A stretch of 64,000 nt of DNA, from assembly GCA_963703325.1 (NCBI GenBank), contig OY969805.1, forward strand, positions 868,001 through 932,000, read 5' to 3'. Of the stretch, positions 52,126-61,001 are shown one piece after another. The notes under the pieces were generated by a model. It did not search any database and was not told the DNA's origin. It was given only the letters and a program-made list of their open reading frames with translations. Position numbers and translations under genes: made by a program. How positions within the stretch are numbered: position 1 is the first letter of the stretch; each line of letters starts with the position of its first letter. The stretch comes from Aquilonibacter sp963703325 (lineage in GTDB: Bacteria; Vulcanimicrobiota; Vulcanimicrobiia; Vulcanimicrobiales; Vulcanimicrobiaceae).

Positions 52126-53091
52126 ATGAGCGATCTTCTCGAACCGCCCGGCCGCGAAGAAACGACACCGGTTCCGACCTATTACGAGCGTCCGCTGCTC
52201 AAGATGCCGCATTGGGACGGCTGGAACGTCGTCACCTACCTCTTCCTCGGCGGCGTGATGGGCGGCCTCGGCGTGATCGGCGTGTTGACGAATCCCAAAC
52301 GCGAGAGCGACCGCAGACTCAAGCGCACGCTTGCGGTCACGTCACTCGTGCTTGCCGCCGCCAACCCCGCGGTATTGGTCACGCACCTCGGGCGTCCCGA
52401 GCGCTTCTTGCATATGCTGCGCATCGTCAAGATCAAGTCCCCGATGTCGATGGGCGTTTGGGGGCTTGTGCTCTACTCCGGTGCCGCGAGTATGAATGTG
52501 GCGCGCGAACTTGCGCTGAGCGGCGTGCTTCCGCGCTGGCTGCGTTTCTTGGCGCCGAGCTTCTTCGCACAGCTGCAGGCGGTCATCGGTGCGTTTCTCA
52601 TGGGTTACACCGGCGTCTTGATCTCGGCAACCGCGAATCCGCTATGGAGTTCGGGCAAGCGCCACATCCCCGTCGCGTTCGTGTGCTCGAGCATGGGCTC
52701 GGCATGCGCGCTCTCGAGTCTGTTGAGCACGCTCGAAGGCAACACCAAAGTCACACACAAACTGGAACGCCTCGAGATGCTCGCGAGCACCTGCGAGCTT
52801 ATCGCCCTCATGAGCTTCGAGCGGCATGCGGGCAAGTACGGCAAGGCGCTGTTTTCCGGCGCCCCCGGAGAGCGGCTTCGCACCTACACCACGCGGAACG
52901 GTATTCTTTTTCCGCTCGCGCTCAATCTGCTGGGAGCGATCGTTCCGCTTCCGAAACCGGTCGATGCGGTGCGCACCGTCATCGCGTCGGTGTTCACGCT
53001 CGTCGGTGGGTACCTGCTGCGCGACACCGTGGTCCGCGCCGGCAGAGTCTCGGTGCAGGACCCAAGCGTAGCTTTCGTTCAGCCACAATGA
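52126..53091 (+). CDS. NrfD/PsrC-type membrane subunit of formate dehydrogenase
   Basis: Integral membrane protein of 321 residues with about eight helices. It has WNVVTYLFLGGVMGGLGVIGVL and HLGRPERFLHMLRIVKIKSPMSMGVWGL, matching NrfD-like quinone-reactive subunits. It replaces the cytochrome b subunit (FdnI) of the E. coli enzyme; no heme-ligand pattern is seen. It would hand electrons to menaquinone. Starts six bases after the FeS gene and overlaps fdhD by 4 bp (ATGA). Confidence 0.88.
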   Translation: MSDLLEPPGREETTPVPTYYERPLLKMPHWDGWNVVTYLFLGGVMGGLGVIGVLTNPKRESDRRLKRTLAVTSLVLAAANPAVLVTHLGRPERFLHMLRIVKIKSPMSMGVWGLVLYSGAASMNVARELALSGVLPRWLRFLAPSFFAQLQAVIGAFLMGYTGVLISATANPLWSSGKRHIPVAFVCSSMGSACALSSLLSTLEGNTKVTHKLERLEMLASTCELIALMSFERHAGKYGKALFSGAPGERLRTYTTRNGILFPLALNLLGAIVPLPKPVDAVRTVIASVFTLVGGYLLRDTVVRAGRVSVQDPSVAFVQPQ

Positions 53092-53951
53092 TCGACGACG
53101 GAATCGAGCGCGACGCGCGCCCGGGCCGCGCGGTCGAAACGTCGATCGTGCGGTACGACGGGTCGCACGCGTCGCGCACATTCGATAACGTCGTCACCGA
53201 AGAGCCGCTGGAATTACGCCTCGTCGCGGGCGCTACGACGCACACGCTCGCTGTAACGATGCGTACGCCCGGTAGTGATTTCGAACTTGCCGCAGGCTTT
53301 GTTTCGAGCGAGCGGATCGTGCATTCCCGTGCCGAGATCGTCGCTGTGAGCTACTGCATCGACCCCACGATCGACGCCGAGCAGCGCTACAACATCGTCA
53401 ACATAGAGTTAGCCGGCGCCGCGCTTCCGGATTTGACGCGCTTCGAGCGGCACTTCACGATGAACAGTTCGTGCGGCGTCTGCGGGCGCGCAAATCTTGA
53501 AGCGCTAACGGAGCTGGGTGTCGAGCCGGTGCAGGACGATATCCGCGTGCCGATCGCACGGATCTATAGTCTGCCCGAGCGAATGCGCGAGGCGCAGCGC
53601 ATCTTCGCGATGACCGGCGGTTTGCATGCCGCCGCGCTCTTCGATCCACGCGGTGAGACGATCGCCGTGCGCGAGGACATCGGCCGTCACAATGCAGTCG
53701 ACAAGCTGGCCGGTTGGGCGCTCCTCGAAGGCCGCTCGCTGAGCGGATCGATCCTCTTCGTCAGCGGACGGGCAAGTTACGAGATTTTGCAGAAGGCCGC
53801 GGTTGCGCGCATTCCGATCGTCTGTGCCGTTTCCGCGCCGAGTAGTCTCGCCGTCGATCTCGCGCGAGCGTTCAACATCACGCTGGCCGGATTCGTTCGC
53901 GGCGAACGCGCCAATATCTACAGCGCGACCGAGCGAATTAGTTCCCGTTAA
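53088..53951 (+). CDS. fdhD: Formate dehydrogenase accessory sulfurtransferase FdhD
   Basis: Transfers sulfur from a cysteine desulfurase to the molybdenum cofactor, which is needed for formate dehydrogenase activity. It has TEEPLELRL, MRTPGSDFELAAGF, the sulfur-carrying CxxC (SSCGVCGR), FAMTGGLHAAALFD and REDIGRHNAVDKL. 287 residues from ATG 53088 in an ATGA overlap with the membrane-subunit gene. Its presence shows the cluster is functional in layout. It is convergent with the sensor kinase gene, six bases apart. Confidence 0.95.
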   Translation: MIDDGIERDARPGRAVETSIVRYDGSHASRTFDNVVTEEPLELRLVAGATTHTLAVTMRTPGSDFELAAGFVSSERIVHSRAEIVAVSYCIDPTIDAEQRYNIVNIELAGAALPDLTRFERHFTMNSSCGVCGRANLEALTELGVEPVQDDIRVPIARIYSLPERMREAQRIFAMTGGLHAAALFDPRGETIAVREDIGRHNAVDKLAGWALLEGRSLSGSILFVSGRASYEILQKAAVARIPIVCAVSAPSSLAVDLARAFNITLAGFVRGERANIYSATERISSR

Positions 53952-53957
53952 CAGGCA

Positions 53958-56645
53958 CTAACCAAGCAGGCGTTCTAGCGCCGAAACCACGTCACCGATA
54001 ACCGGCGGACGTATCAACGTGGCCGCGGCGCCAAGGCGCGGCGAACCCGGACCGATCGCAATGAGCGGCACATTGTGTTCGCGGCTGAACGTGCGGAACT
54101 GCACCGCGGCCTGGTTCGAGAGCGCTTCCGGCGTGGCGAGTACGACTGCGTCGAACGGTTGTGAATCGGCGGTCGCAAGCGCATCGTTGATCGTCGCGGC
54201 AATCAGCACGCGGTACCCCGCCTCCTGCAAACCGTAGGCGAGGAACGAGCGATCGCGATCCTGATCCAGCAACAGCACGGTGCGCGGTGCAAACCGGCGG
54301 TCGGCACGGCGAGGAAGCACCACGGTAAAGGTACTACCTCGACCCTCTTCACTTTCGACCGCAATCGTACCACCGTGCAGTTGCACGAGCTGCTTGGTGA
54401 GGAACAGTCCGAAGCCGGTGCCGGAAATGCGCATCTTGCGCGCATTGGATGCACGTGTAAAGCGATCGAAGACGCGCGATAACTCACCGGCCGGAATGCC
54501 GATGCCGCAGTCGCGCACGATAACCGTCACGTCGTCGCCGCTGCCGACGATGCGCACGACCGGATCGGGGCCTTCCGGCGTGTACTTGATCGCGTTGTCG
54601 ATGAGATTGGAAAAGACTTGGCGCAACCGATCCTCGTCACCGGTAACGTGCGCATCGCCCTCGACGCTCACCTCGATGTGGCGGCGATCCTTTTGCTGCG
54701 CGGCGATCGATTCGACCAACTCACCCAGGTCCGTTTCCGAGAGCTGCAGCGTGACCTCGTTTCGCTCGAGGCGCGAGAGCGTGAGGGTGTCAGTCGCAAG
54801 CTCGGAGAGTTGCATCGCTGACCCTTTGATCGTTTCGAGAAAGTCGCGTTGTTCCTCATTGACCTCGCCGACTTCACTCGTAAGATCCGCGAAGCCGACG
54901 ATCGAGGTCAGCGGCCCGCGGAAGTCGTGCGCCAGCATAGTAATCAGGTCACTCTTAGTCTGATTGAGCTCCAGGACAGCGCTGCGCCGTTCCTCGACCT
55001 CGTTGTAAAGCGAGACATTGCGAACGGCCACCGCGAAGTATTCAGCGATCAAATCAAAGACGAAGAGATCGGTACTGCGTAACGTGCGGCCGACGCGTGC
55101 TCGCACCTCCAGCACGTACGCTGCATCGCCGAACCGTCCAGCGTAGACGATCGCTCGCGGTTCGTGGTCGTCGACGATGCGAACGCGCTGACGCACGGCC
55201 TTGTCGGCGAGCGGATCGGCGGCGGCCGCGCTCCAATCGACGGCATCGAGTGCGTCGACGGCAACCGACATCCCGTTCTCGGAAACGGCGAGCAGGCGCG
55301 CCTCGGCTCCGAGCAACTGCGCCACGGCTTCGCGTACCGTGGTCACCAGCATGGTCGCGTCCAGCGTGGTAAAAAGCCGTCGCGCCGTGCGCGTAAGCGC
55401 CAGCAGGCGATCGTGCTCTTCGGCGAGTGCGCTCGTGCGTTCGACCTCGCCCGTGATGTCGCGCTCGGTCGAAATCCAATGCGTCACAATGTCGTCGGCG
55501 TTGCGAACCGGGTGCAGCGAGACCTGATTCCAATAGGTCGAGCCGTCTTTTCGGTAACTCGCAATCTCGGCTTTCGCCGGCGTGCCTTGCTCGAGGGCCC
55601 CTCGAACCGCGCGCATCCCTTCGTCGTCGGGCATCCCCTGCCGGAAGAATGCGAGGCTACGCCCGACTGCCTCCTCGCGCGTGTACGATGTTTGCCGCGC
55701 GAACGCGTCGTTGGCGTAGGAAAGCGTCAATTCACCGTCGGCGCCGACGGAATAGACCAAAATCACGTCGCCCGCCACGTTCATCGCGTTGAGCAAGAGT
55801 GCGATTTCGCGCTCCTGCGCGCGCCGCTGCGTCATATCGAACGCGATGGCATGAATACGCTCGAGGCCAACCTCGGTGGTGACGTCGACACGAATCTCGA
55901 CCGGATAACTCGTGCCGTCGCGGCGACACAGCTCGGCTTCCCGGACGATCACCTCGCCGCGGCGCCCGCGGGTCAGCACGTCGCGCAGCACGGCCTGCGT
56001 CATCGCTGGGATGATGTCGTAGATCGGCATACCGACCAGCTCTTTGCTCGAGTATCCGAGCCGCTCGCGGGCTCCGCGTGAGGCAAAGAAGATCGCCTGA
56101 TCGTCGGCGCGGATCATAAAGACATCGGCGCCCGCCGTCTCCAACAGCGAGAGCATCCGCCGGCGCGTCTCGAAAACATCCATCAGCGCGCCGGCTAGCG
56201 CGCTTAGCTCGCGTAACTGCAGCTCGGTAAGCGTGCGCGGACGCCCGTCCAGCACGCACAGCGCGCCGAGGATAAAGCCCTGCGGCGTTACCAGCGGAAC
56301 GCCGGCGAAGAAACGAATCTGCGACTGCCCGGTGACGAGCATGCTTTTTTGGAAACGGGCATCGGCGCGTGCGTCCTCGACGAGCAACTGCGCACCGGAA
56401 GCGACGACGTGGGCCGAGAACGACATCTCGCGGGGGATCTCGCGTACCTCGAAGCCCTTTGATGACTTGAACCACACGCGTGTATCGTCCACCAGCGAAA
56501 TCGCCGCCATCGGTGACGCGGCGATCTCACACGCAAGCTCCGTAAAAGCCACGTACGTCGCGCCTTCGGTCGAGTCGAGAACTTGATATTCACCCAGCGC
56601 CTCGAGGCGCGCGGCTTCATGCGCCGGGCGTGCTGCGGCACGCAT
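53958..56645 (-). CDS. Multi-sensor histidine kinase with C-terminal pseudo-receiver
   Basis: An 895-residue soluble kinase. Likely order: GAF (about 20-165), PAS (170-285), PAS with PAC (290-410; SYRKDGSTYWNQVSLHPVRN), GAF-like (415-560), HisKA with His573 (LAHDFRGPLTS), HATPase (N box LIDNAIKYTPEG, then GIGIPAGEL and GTGFGLFLTKQLV). The last 110 residues have a receiver fold (RTVLLLDQDRDRS), but the phospho-acceptor Asp position reads VVLATPEA, so it cannot be phosphorylated in the normal way. No response regulator gene is adjacent. No transmembrane segments were seen. Confidence 0.9.
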   Translation of the reverse strand: MRAAARPAHEAARLEALGEYQVLDSTEGATYVAFTELACEIAASPMAAISLVDDTRVWFKSSKGFEVREIPREMSFSAHVVASGAQLLVEDARADARFQKSMLVTGQSQIRFFAGVPLVTPQGFILGALCVLDGRPRTLTELQLRELSALAGALMDVFETRRRMLSLLETAGADVFMIRADDQAIFFASRGARERLGYSSKELVGMPIYDIIPAMTQAVLRDVLTRGRRGEVIVREAELCRRDGTSYPVEIRVDVTTEVGLERIHAIAFDMTQRRAQEREIALLLNAMNVAGDVILVYSVGADGELTLSYANDAFARQTSYTREEAVGRSLAFFRQGMPDDEGMRAVRGALEQGTPAKAEIASYRKDGSTYWNQVSLHPVRNADDIVTHWISTERDITGEVERTSALAEEHDRLLALTRTARRLFTTLDATMLVTTVREAVAQLLGAEARLLAVSENGMSVAVDALDAVDWSAAAADPLADKAVRQRVRIVDDHEPRAIVYAGRFGDAAYVLEVRARVGRTLRSTDLFVFDLIAEYFAVAVRNVSLYNEVEERRSAVLELNQTKSDLITMLAHDFRGPLTSIVGFADLTSEVGEVNEEQRDFLETIKGSAMQLSELATDTLTLSRLERNEVTLQLSETDLGELVESIAAQQKDRRHIEVSVEGDAHVTGDEDRLRQVFSNLIDNAIKYTPEGPDPVVRIVGSGDDVTVIVRDCGIGIPAGELSRVFDRFTRASNARKMRISGTGFGLFLTKQLVQLHGGTIAVESEEGRGSTFTVVLPRRADRRFAPRTVLLLDQDRDRSFLAYGLQEAGYRVLIAATINDALATADSQPFDAVVLATPEALSNQAAVQFRTFSREHNVPLIAIGPGSPRLGAAATLIRPPVIGDVVSALERLLG

Positions 56646-56646
56646 C

Positions 56647-57447
56647 TCAGCTCACCGCGGATTTCACGAGAAAGCGCTCCAGCAGTTCGTCGAATGCAGC
56701 GGGATTGTCGGCATTGGCGACGTGCCCGGCTCGCGAAATCATCTCGAGTTCCGCTCCCACAATGCCGTCGGCAATCTCGCGTGAGAGCGCCGGCGGCGCG
56801 ATGAGGTCGTTTTCGCCCGCACACACCAGCGCCGGCACATCGATCGTCGCGAGCATGGCGCGATAGTCGCCGGTCCACGTCGCTTCGGTCGCGGCAAGAT
56901 ACGAAACGATGCTCTTGCTCGACATCTGGTCGAGGGTTTCGCGTAAGCGATCCTGCGGCATCGCACCCAAGCGCGACACGCGCTCGCGGGCAAAGGCGCC
57001 CATCGTTCCGGCAGCGCGCACGGCGCTGCAAATGCCGTCAGCATAGGCGCTGGCGTTGGGATAGGCGGCGAAGCTGCCGAGAATCACCATCGCGTCGATG
57101 CGCTCCGGCGCGCGCTCCCATAACTCAAACGCGACGACGCCGCCCAAACTGCAACCGACGATGGTTGCGCGACGAATGCCGAAGGCGTCGAGCGCGGCGA
57201 GCACGTCGGCGGCATAGCCGGCGCGGGTAATCGCCTGCGGATCGGGCTCGGGCTTCGGCACGCCGTTGCCGCGCAATTCGACGGCTAGCGCGCGATATTG
57301 GGCAGAGAACCGCTCGAGTTGGCGGTCCCAAATCGCAGCCGTTGAACCGACGCCATGCACGAAGACGAGCGCCGGGCCACCGGCTCCGGCGTAGCGCACC
57401 GCGGACGCAACGCCATCCGGCGCCTGCACCGCCATCGTCTCGATCAT
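56647..57447 (-). CDS. Alpha/beta hydrolase
   Basis: A 266-residue alpha/beta-fold hydrolase. Oxyanion HG motif VFVHGVGSTAAIWDRQ, nucleophile Ser in VGCSLGGVVAF, acid Asp in AGENDLIAPP and His in RAGHVANADNP form a complete triad. It resembles 3-oxoadipate enol-lactonase/haloperoxidase-type enzymes; the substrate is unknown. It overlaps the polX gene by 4 bp and lies just before the kinase gene, so the three may form one transcript. Confidence 0.88.
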   Translation of the reverse strand: MIETMAVQAPDGVASAVRYAGAGGPALVFVHGVGSTAAIWDRQLERFSAQYRALAVELRGNGVPKPEPDPQAITRAGYAADVLAALDAFGIRRATIVGCSLGGVVAFELWERAPERIDAMVILGSFAAYPNASAYADGICSAVRAAGTMGAFARERVSRLGAMPQDRLRETLDQMSSKSIVSYLAATEATWTGDYRAMLATIDVPALVCAGENDLIAPPALSREIADGIVGAELEMISRAGHVANADNPAAFDELLERFLVKSAVS

Positions 57448-59171
57448 GCGCGACCTCGCTTGCGAGAAATAAACGCCCGCACGTCCTCGTACGAGCGCGT
57501 GTTGAGCACGTCTTCTTTAGTGAGGCCGGCGCGCCGAGCCTGTCCGACGCCCAGTTCAATCTCGGTTAAGTCCTCGACCCCGTGCGCATCGGAGTCAACC
57601 GTGAACGTCACACCAAGCTCTTTGGCGCGACGCGCAAGCGGCGCGGGAAGATCGAGCCGGAGTGCCTGCCCGTCGATCTCGAGCGCCGTCCCCGTGCGCG
57701 CCGCGGCGGCAAAGACGGCGTCGTGATCGAAATCGTAGCCGGGGAAACTGCCGAGCATTCTTCCGGTCGGGTGCCCGATGATCGTTACAAATGGGTTCTC
57801 GCACGCCCGAATGATACGCGCCGTCATCGCTTCGCGTCCGAGGTTGAAGGCGGAATGCACGCTTGCGATCACGACGTCGAGCTGCGCCAGCACGTCGTCG
57901 TCGAAGTCCATCGCACCGTCGGGCAAGATGTCGACTTCGCTCGCGCAAAACGTTCGCATGCCGACGCGCGCGGAAAGCTCCGCCACCACAGCGCACTGTT
58001 CGCGCAACTTCTCCGGATCGAGCCCATAAGTTCGTCCGCGGCCCCACGAATGATCGCTGATCGCGTGGTAGTCGTAGCCGCGCGCCTTCGCCGCCGCGAT
58101 CATGGCTTCGAGCGAATCGCGTCCGTCGCTCCAGGTGCAGTGCATGTGAAAATCGCCGCGCAGATCGCCTGCGTCGAGCAGTGCCGGCAGCGTTCCCGCA
58201 AGTGCGCGATCGATCTCGTCGAGGCCGCTGCGCAACTCGGGTGGAATGTACGCCATACCGAGCGCCTGATACACATCCAGCTCATCTGCGCAGGTGATCG
58301 CGTCCCCGGTTTCCAGATTGAGAATTCCGTTCTCGCTGACGCGCAGGCTTTTTCGCACCGCGTACTCGCGCAACTTGATGTTGTGTTCGCGCGATCCGGT
58401 GAAATGCTGGAGCAGATTGCCGTAGAGATGATCGGGCAGCACGCGCAGATCGATTTGGAAACCGTCATCGAGCCAAATGCTGGTCTTGGTCGCGCCTTCG
58501 GCTAATACGGCACGCGCCCGTTCCCACTTGGCGAAGTAGGCGGTGATCGCGGCGGCATCGGAGGCGGTACAGACCAAATCGATATCGCCGACCGTTACTT
58601 CTTGGCGTCGCGCGCTGCCCGCGTACACCAGCCGGTCGTGCGTCGGACCGGCGCGTAAATACTCCATCGCTTCGTGCGCGATCCGCAGCGCGTGCGCGAG
58701 CGGCATGCGCCGCTGGCGTCCTTTGTAGGCCAGGATGCCGCGCTTCCAATTCTCGATCGTCTTGGGGCCCAGCCGCGGAACACCGGCAAATACGTCGCTT
58801 TCGATCGCGGCTTCGAGATCCGCTAATGAACCGATCTGAAAGTCGCTCCACAGCGACGCCGCGGTCTTGGCTCCGATGCCCGACACGCCGAGCACTTCCA
58901 CAATCGTCGGCGGAAAAATGGCGTAGAGTTCGTCGAGTGCGTCGGCGCCGCCGCGCTCGAGCAGCTGCGCGATCACTGCCGCAATCGATTTTCCAATGGA
59001 GGGGAGCTTCGTCAACTCGCCCGCTGCGGCAATATCCCGTAGCGGCGGCGCGTTTTCGACCGACGCAGCCGCTTTCTCGAAAGCCATATATTTATAGAAG
59101 CTCATCCCCGCCATCTCCATGAGCGTGCGGATCTCTAGGAGCTTCGCGGCGACGTCGGCGTTGGAGAGCAT
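57444..59171 (-). CDS. polX: PolX-type DNA polymerase/3'-5' exonuclease (PHP)
   Basis: Family X DNA polymerase of 575 residues for gap-filling repair. An N-terminal helix-hairpin-helix region is followed by the nucleotidyltransferase site GSARRQEVTVGDIDLVC (two metal Asp) and FQIDLRVLP (third Asp). The C-terminal PHP domain is complete: DFHMHCTWSDG, ISDHSWGRG, ASEVDIL, ASVHS, GHPTGR, DSDAHG. ATG 59171 is chosen; the upstream frame is Arg/Pro-rich and not conserved. It is divergent from the degenerate ABC-like gene. Confidence 0.94.
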   Translation of the reverse strand: MLSNADVAAKLLEIRTLMEMAGMSFYKYMAFEKAAASVENAPPLRDIAAAGELTKLPSIGKSIAAVIAQLLERGGADALDELYAIFPPTIVEVLGVSGIGAKTAASLWSDFQIGSLADLEAAIESDVFAGVPRLGPKTIENWKRGILAYKGRQRRMPLAHALRIAHEAMEYLRAGPTHDRLVYAGSARRQEVTVGDIDLVCTASDAAAITAYFAKWERARAVLAEGATKTSIWLDDGFQIDLRVLPDHLYGNLLQHFTGSREHNIKLREYAVRKSLRVSENGILNLETGDAITCADELDVYQALGMAYIPPELRSGLDEIDRALAGTLPALLDAGDLRGDFHMHCTWSDGRDSLEAMIAAAKARGYDYHAISDHSWGRGRTYGLDPEKLREQCAVVAELSARVGMRTFCASEVDILPDGAMDFDDDVLAQLDVVIASVHSAFNLGREAMTARIIRACENPFVTIIGHPTGRMLGSFPGYDFDHDAVFAAAARTGTALEIDGQALRLDLPAPLARRAKELGVTFTVDSDAHGVEDLTEIELGVGQARRAGLTKEDVLNTRSYEDVRAFISRKRGRA

Positions 59172-59209
59172 CGAGCCTGGTTGAACCCCCTGCGGATTCT
59201 TCGCCTCGG

Positions 59210-59755
59210 GTGGCGAAAACGCCCTCGATGCAGATCCTGCGCCTTCGCGACGCGACCTATGTCCGCAGCGGCGAAACGATCGTCGGTCCGACAAACCTGG
59301 ACGTCGCGGCGGGTGAGCGCACGACGCGTGAGTGCGCGACGGCGCCCGAGGCGGAGGCGCTGGCAATGATGGCCTCCGCAATCGCCCGCGCAACGGCCGG
59401 CTCGGTCACCATCGGCGAATTCGATCCACGGGTGCAGCCCGTGCACTGCAAACGGATAGCCGCATACGTCTCGCACGATCCATTGCCGCTCTCGCAAATC
59501 GACGCGCCGCGTTACATCGCCTACCTCGCGGCCCTTTGGGACATCGACGCGCCTGCGGCTCGGACCCGCGCGCAGCGGTTGCACGAACGGCTCGACGGAC
59601 TGCATGAGGCGTTCGCCTTTCCGATCGTCGGCGCGTTGCTGCCGTCACCGCAACTGCTGGTTCTCGATCGCCCGCAAGCGGCATTCGTGCCGCAAATTCT
59701 CGCGGCAGCGGAAGGCTGCGCAGTGTTGATCGTGCAAACGGCGAGCCGCTCGTGA
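59210..59755 (+). CDS. Degenerate ABC ATPase-like protein without Walker A
   Basis: A 181-residue protein that lines up with ABC ATPases but lacks the working parts. LRDATY...NLDVAAGERTT corresponds to the start of an ABC domain; where GPNGAGKST is expected it has ECATAPEAEALAMM; the text then returns to ABC form (ATAGSVTIGEFDPRVQPVHCKRIAAYVSHD). The LSGGQ region is deleted and Walker B reads QLLVLDRPQAAF, without the catalytic Glu. ATP hydrolysis is not expected. GTG 59210 or ATG 59228 may be the start. It overlaps the following membrane gene by 4 bp. Confidence 0.65.
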   Translation: MAKTPSMQILRLRDATYVRSGETIVGPTNLDVAAGERTTRECATAPEAEALAMMASAIARATAGSVTIGEFDPRVQPVHCKRIAAYVSHDPLPLSQIDAPRYIAYLAALWDIDAPAARTRAQRLHERLDGLHEAFAFPIVGALLPSPQLLVLDRPQAAFVPQILAAAEGCAVLIVQTASRS

Positions 59756-60414
59756 CGCCGCGCGCGTTGCGCGCCGTCGTCGGCGCGCGCCTACGTGCCG
59801 AGCGCCGCTCGCTCGTCTTTGCCTGTGCCGGAGCAGCGATCGTCGGTTTCGTGCAGCCGCACGGGATCACCGCAATTACCGATCCGCTCACCGCCGACGT
59901 CGCGACTCGCAGCGTCTGGCTTGCAGGACCGATGTTCTTCTGCTCCACCATTGGCATCGCGATTGCGCTCTTGCAAGGGCCGGGGCGCCACGCGTTCCTT
60001 GACACGACCGAGCGCAGCGCACCGCTGTTCGGACGCGAACTCGCGCGCGCGAAGGCGCTGGCGCCGGTGCTTTCCGCAACACTCGCCACGTTAGTGTACT
60101 GGGCGGCGCAATTCCTCAGCGGCTTTGCTGCGCCGCCGACGTTCTTTTTGCTTGCGCTTGCATGCGTGCTCGCGAGCACGCTCGTTGCACTCAACGCCAC
60201 CGTCACGTCGGGCATCGCTCGTATATTGGCGCTAGCGTGCGCCGTCGCCACGATCGTGGTCGCGTACGTCCTCGCGGTGTATGCCGACGCCTACTCGACG
60301 AAAAGTGGCGACGCCGTCGGCGTCGCCACTGAATTGATCGTGTGTGCAATCATCGGGTTCGTCGCGCTGCGCCAGTACGGTGAGTCGCTCGCGCGTTATG
60401 ACCCCATCGTTTAA
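59752..60414 (+). CDS. Membrane protein paired with the ABC-like protein
   Basis: A 220-residue membrane protein with six hydrophobic segments, at about residues 20-40, 55-75, 105-125, 130-150, 155-180 and 190-210. The layout fits a small ABC-2 type permease, but no family motif was recognised. Its GTG start lies in a GTGA overlap with the degenerate ATPase-like gene, which suggests the two work as a pair. Its end overlaps the convergent DJ-1-like gene by 4 bp. Function unknown. Confidence 0.6.
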   Translation: MTPRALRAVVGARLRAERRSLVFACAGAAIVGFVQPHGITAITDPLTADVATRSVWLAGPMFFCSTIGIAIALLQGPGRHAFLDTTERSAPLFGRELARAKALAPVLSATLATLVYWAAQFLSGFAAPPTFFLLALACVLASTLVALNATVTSGIARILALACAVATIVVAYVLAVYADAYSTKSGDAVGVATELIVCAIIGFVALRQYGESLARYDPIV

Positions 60415-60974
60415 GCGGACAAAGCCGCTCCAGACGCAGCTAATTTTTCGAGCATCGTCCGGTTGAATTGCGGGAGATCCTCGGCGCCGCGCGTGGTAAC
60501 CCAATTCGAATCACCAACCGTCGGCTGATCGCGATAGAGTCCGCCGGCGTTGCGAATGTCATCCGCAATGGCGTGCGCGCCGGTGACTTGGCGGCTGCGC
60601 ACCAGTTGCGCCGAAATCAACACTTGCGCTCCATGGCCCACCGAGAAGATCGGTTTCTTCGCCGAATCAAACTCGCGAACGAGCCGCTGCACTTCTTTGT
60701 TCGTACGAATCCGGTCGGGAGAAACCCCTCCGGGCAGCAGCAGCGCATCGAAGTCCTCGGCCGTGCAATCGGCTACCAGCTCTTCGGCACGCACGCTCTG
60801 GCCGTCGTCGAGACCGCGTTTGCCGCGTATGCGGGTACGCGCCTTCTCGTCGATTCCGACCATCGTCACAATAGCGCCGGCCTCCTCGAGCGCCTTGCGC
60901 GGCTCGAACAAATCCGCTTCTTCAAATCCGTCGCCGATCAGCGCGGCGATTCGCTTTCCATCAACACCTTGCAT
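60411..60974 (-). CDS. DJ-1/PfpI-family protein lacking the usual cysteine
   Basis: A 187-residue protein of the PfpI/YhbO group: RIAALIGDGFEEADLFEPRKALEEAG, DFDALLLPGGVSPDRIRTNKEVQRLVREF and VTGAHAIADDIRNAGG. The nucleophile elbow, normally ICHGP, reads SVGHGAQVL, so the reactive Cys is a Gly. Glycation-repair or protease-like activity through that Cys is thus not expected. It is 27 bp downstream of the HTH gene on the same strand. Confidence 0.85.
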   Translation of the reverse strand: MQGVDGKRIAALIGDGFEEADLFEPRKALEEAGAIVTMVGIDEKARTRIRGKRGLDDGQSVRAEELVADCTAEDFDALLLPGGVSPDRIRTNKEVQRLVREFDSAKKPIFSVGHGAQVLISAQLVRSRQVTGAHAIADDIRNAGGLYRDQPTVGDSNWVTTRGAEDLPQFNRTMLEKLAASGAALSA

Positions 60975-61001
60975 CGTGGGGGCCGTCTTTCGCTCCGTCC
61001 G

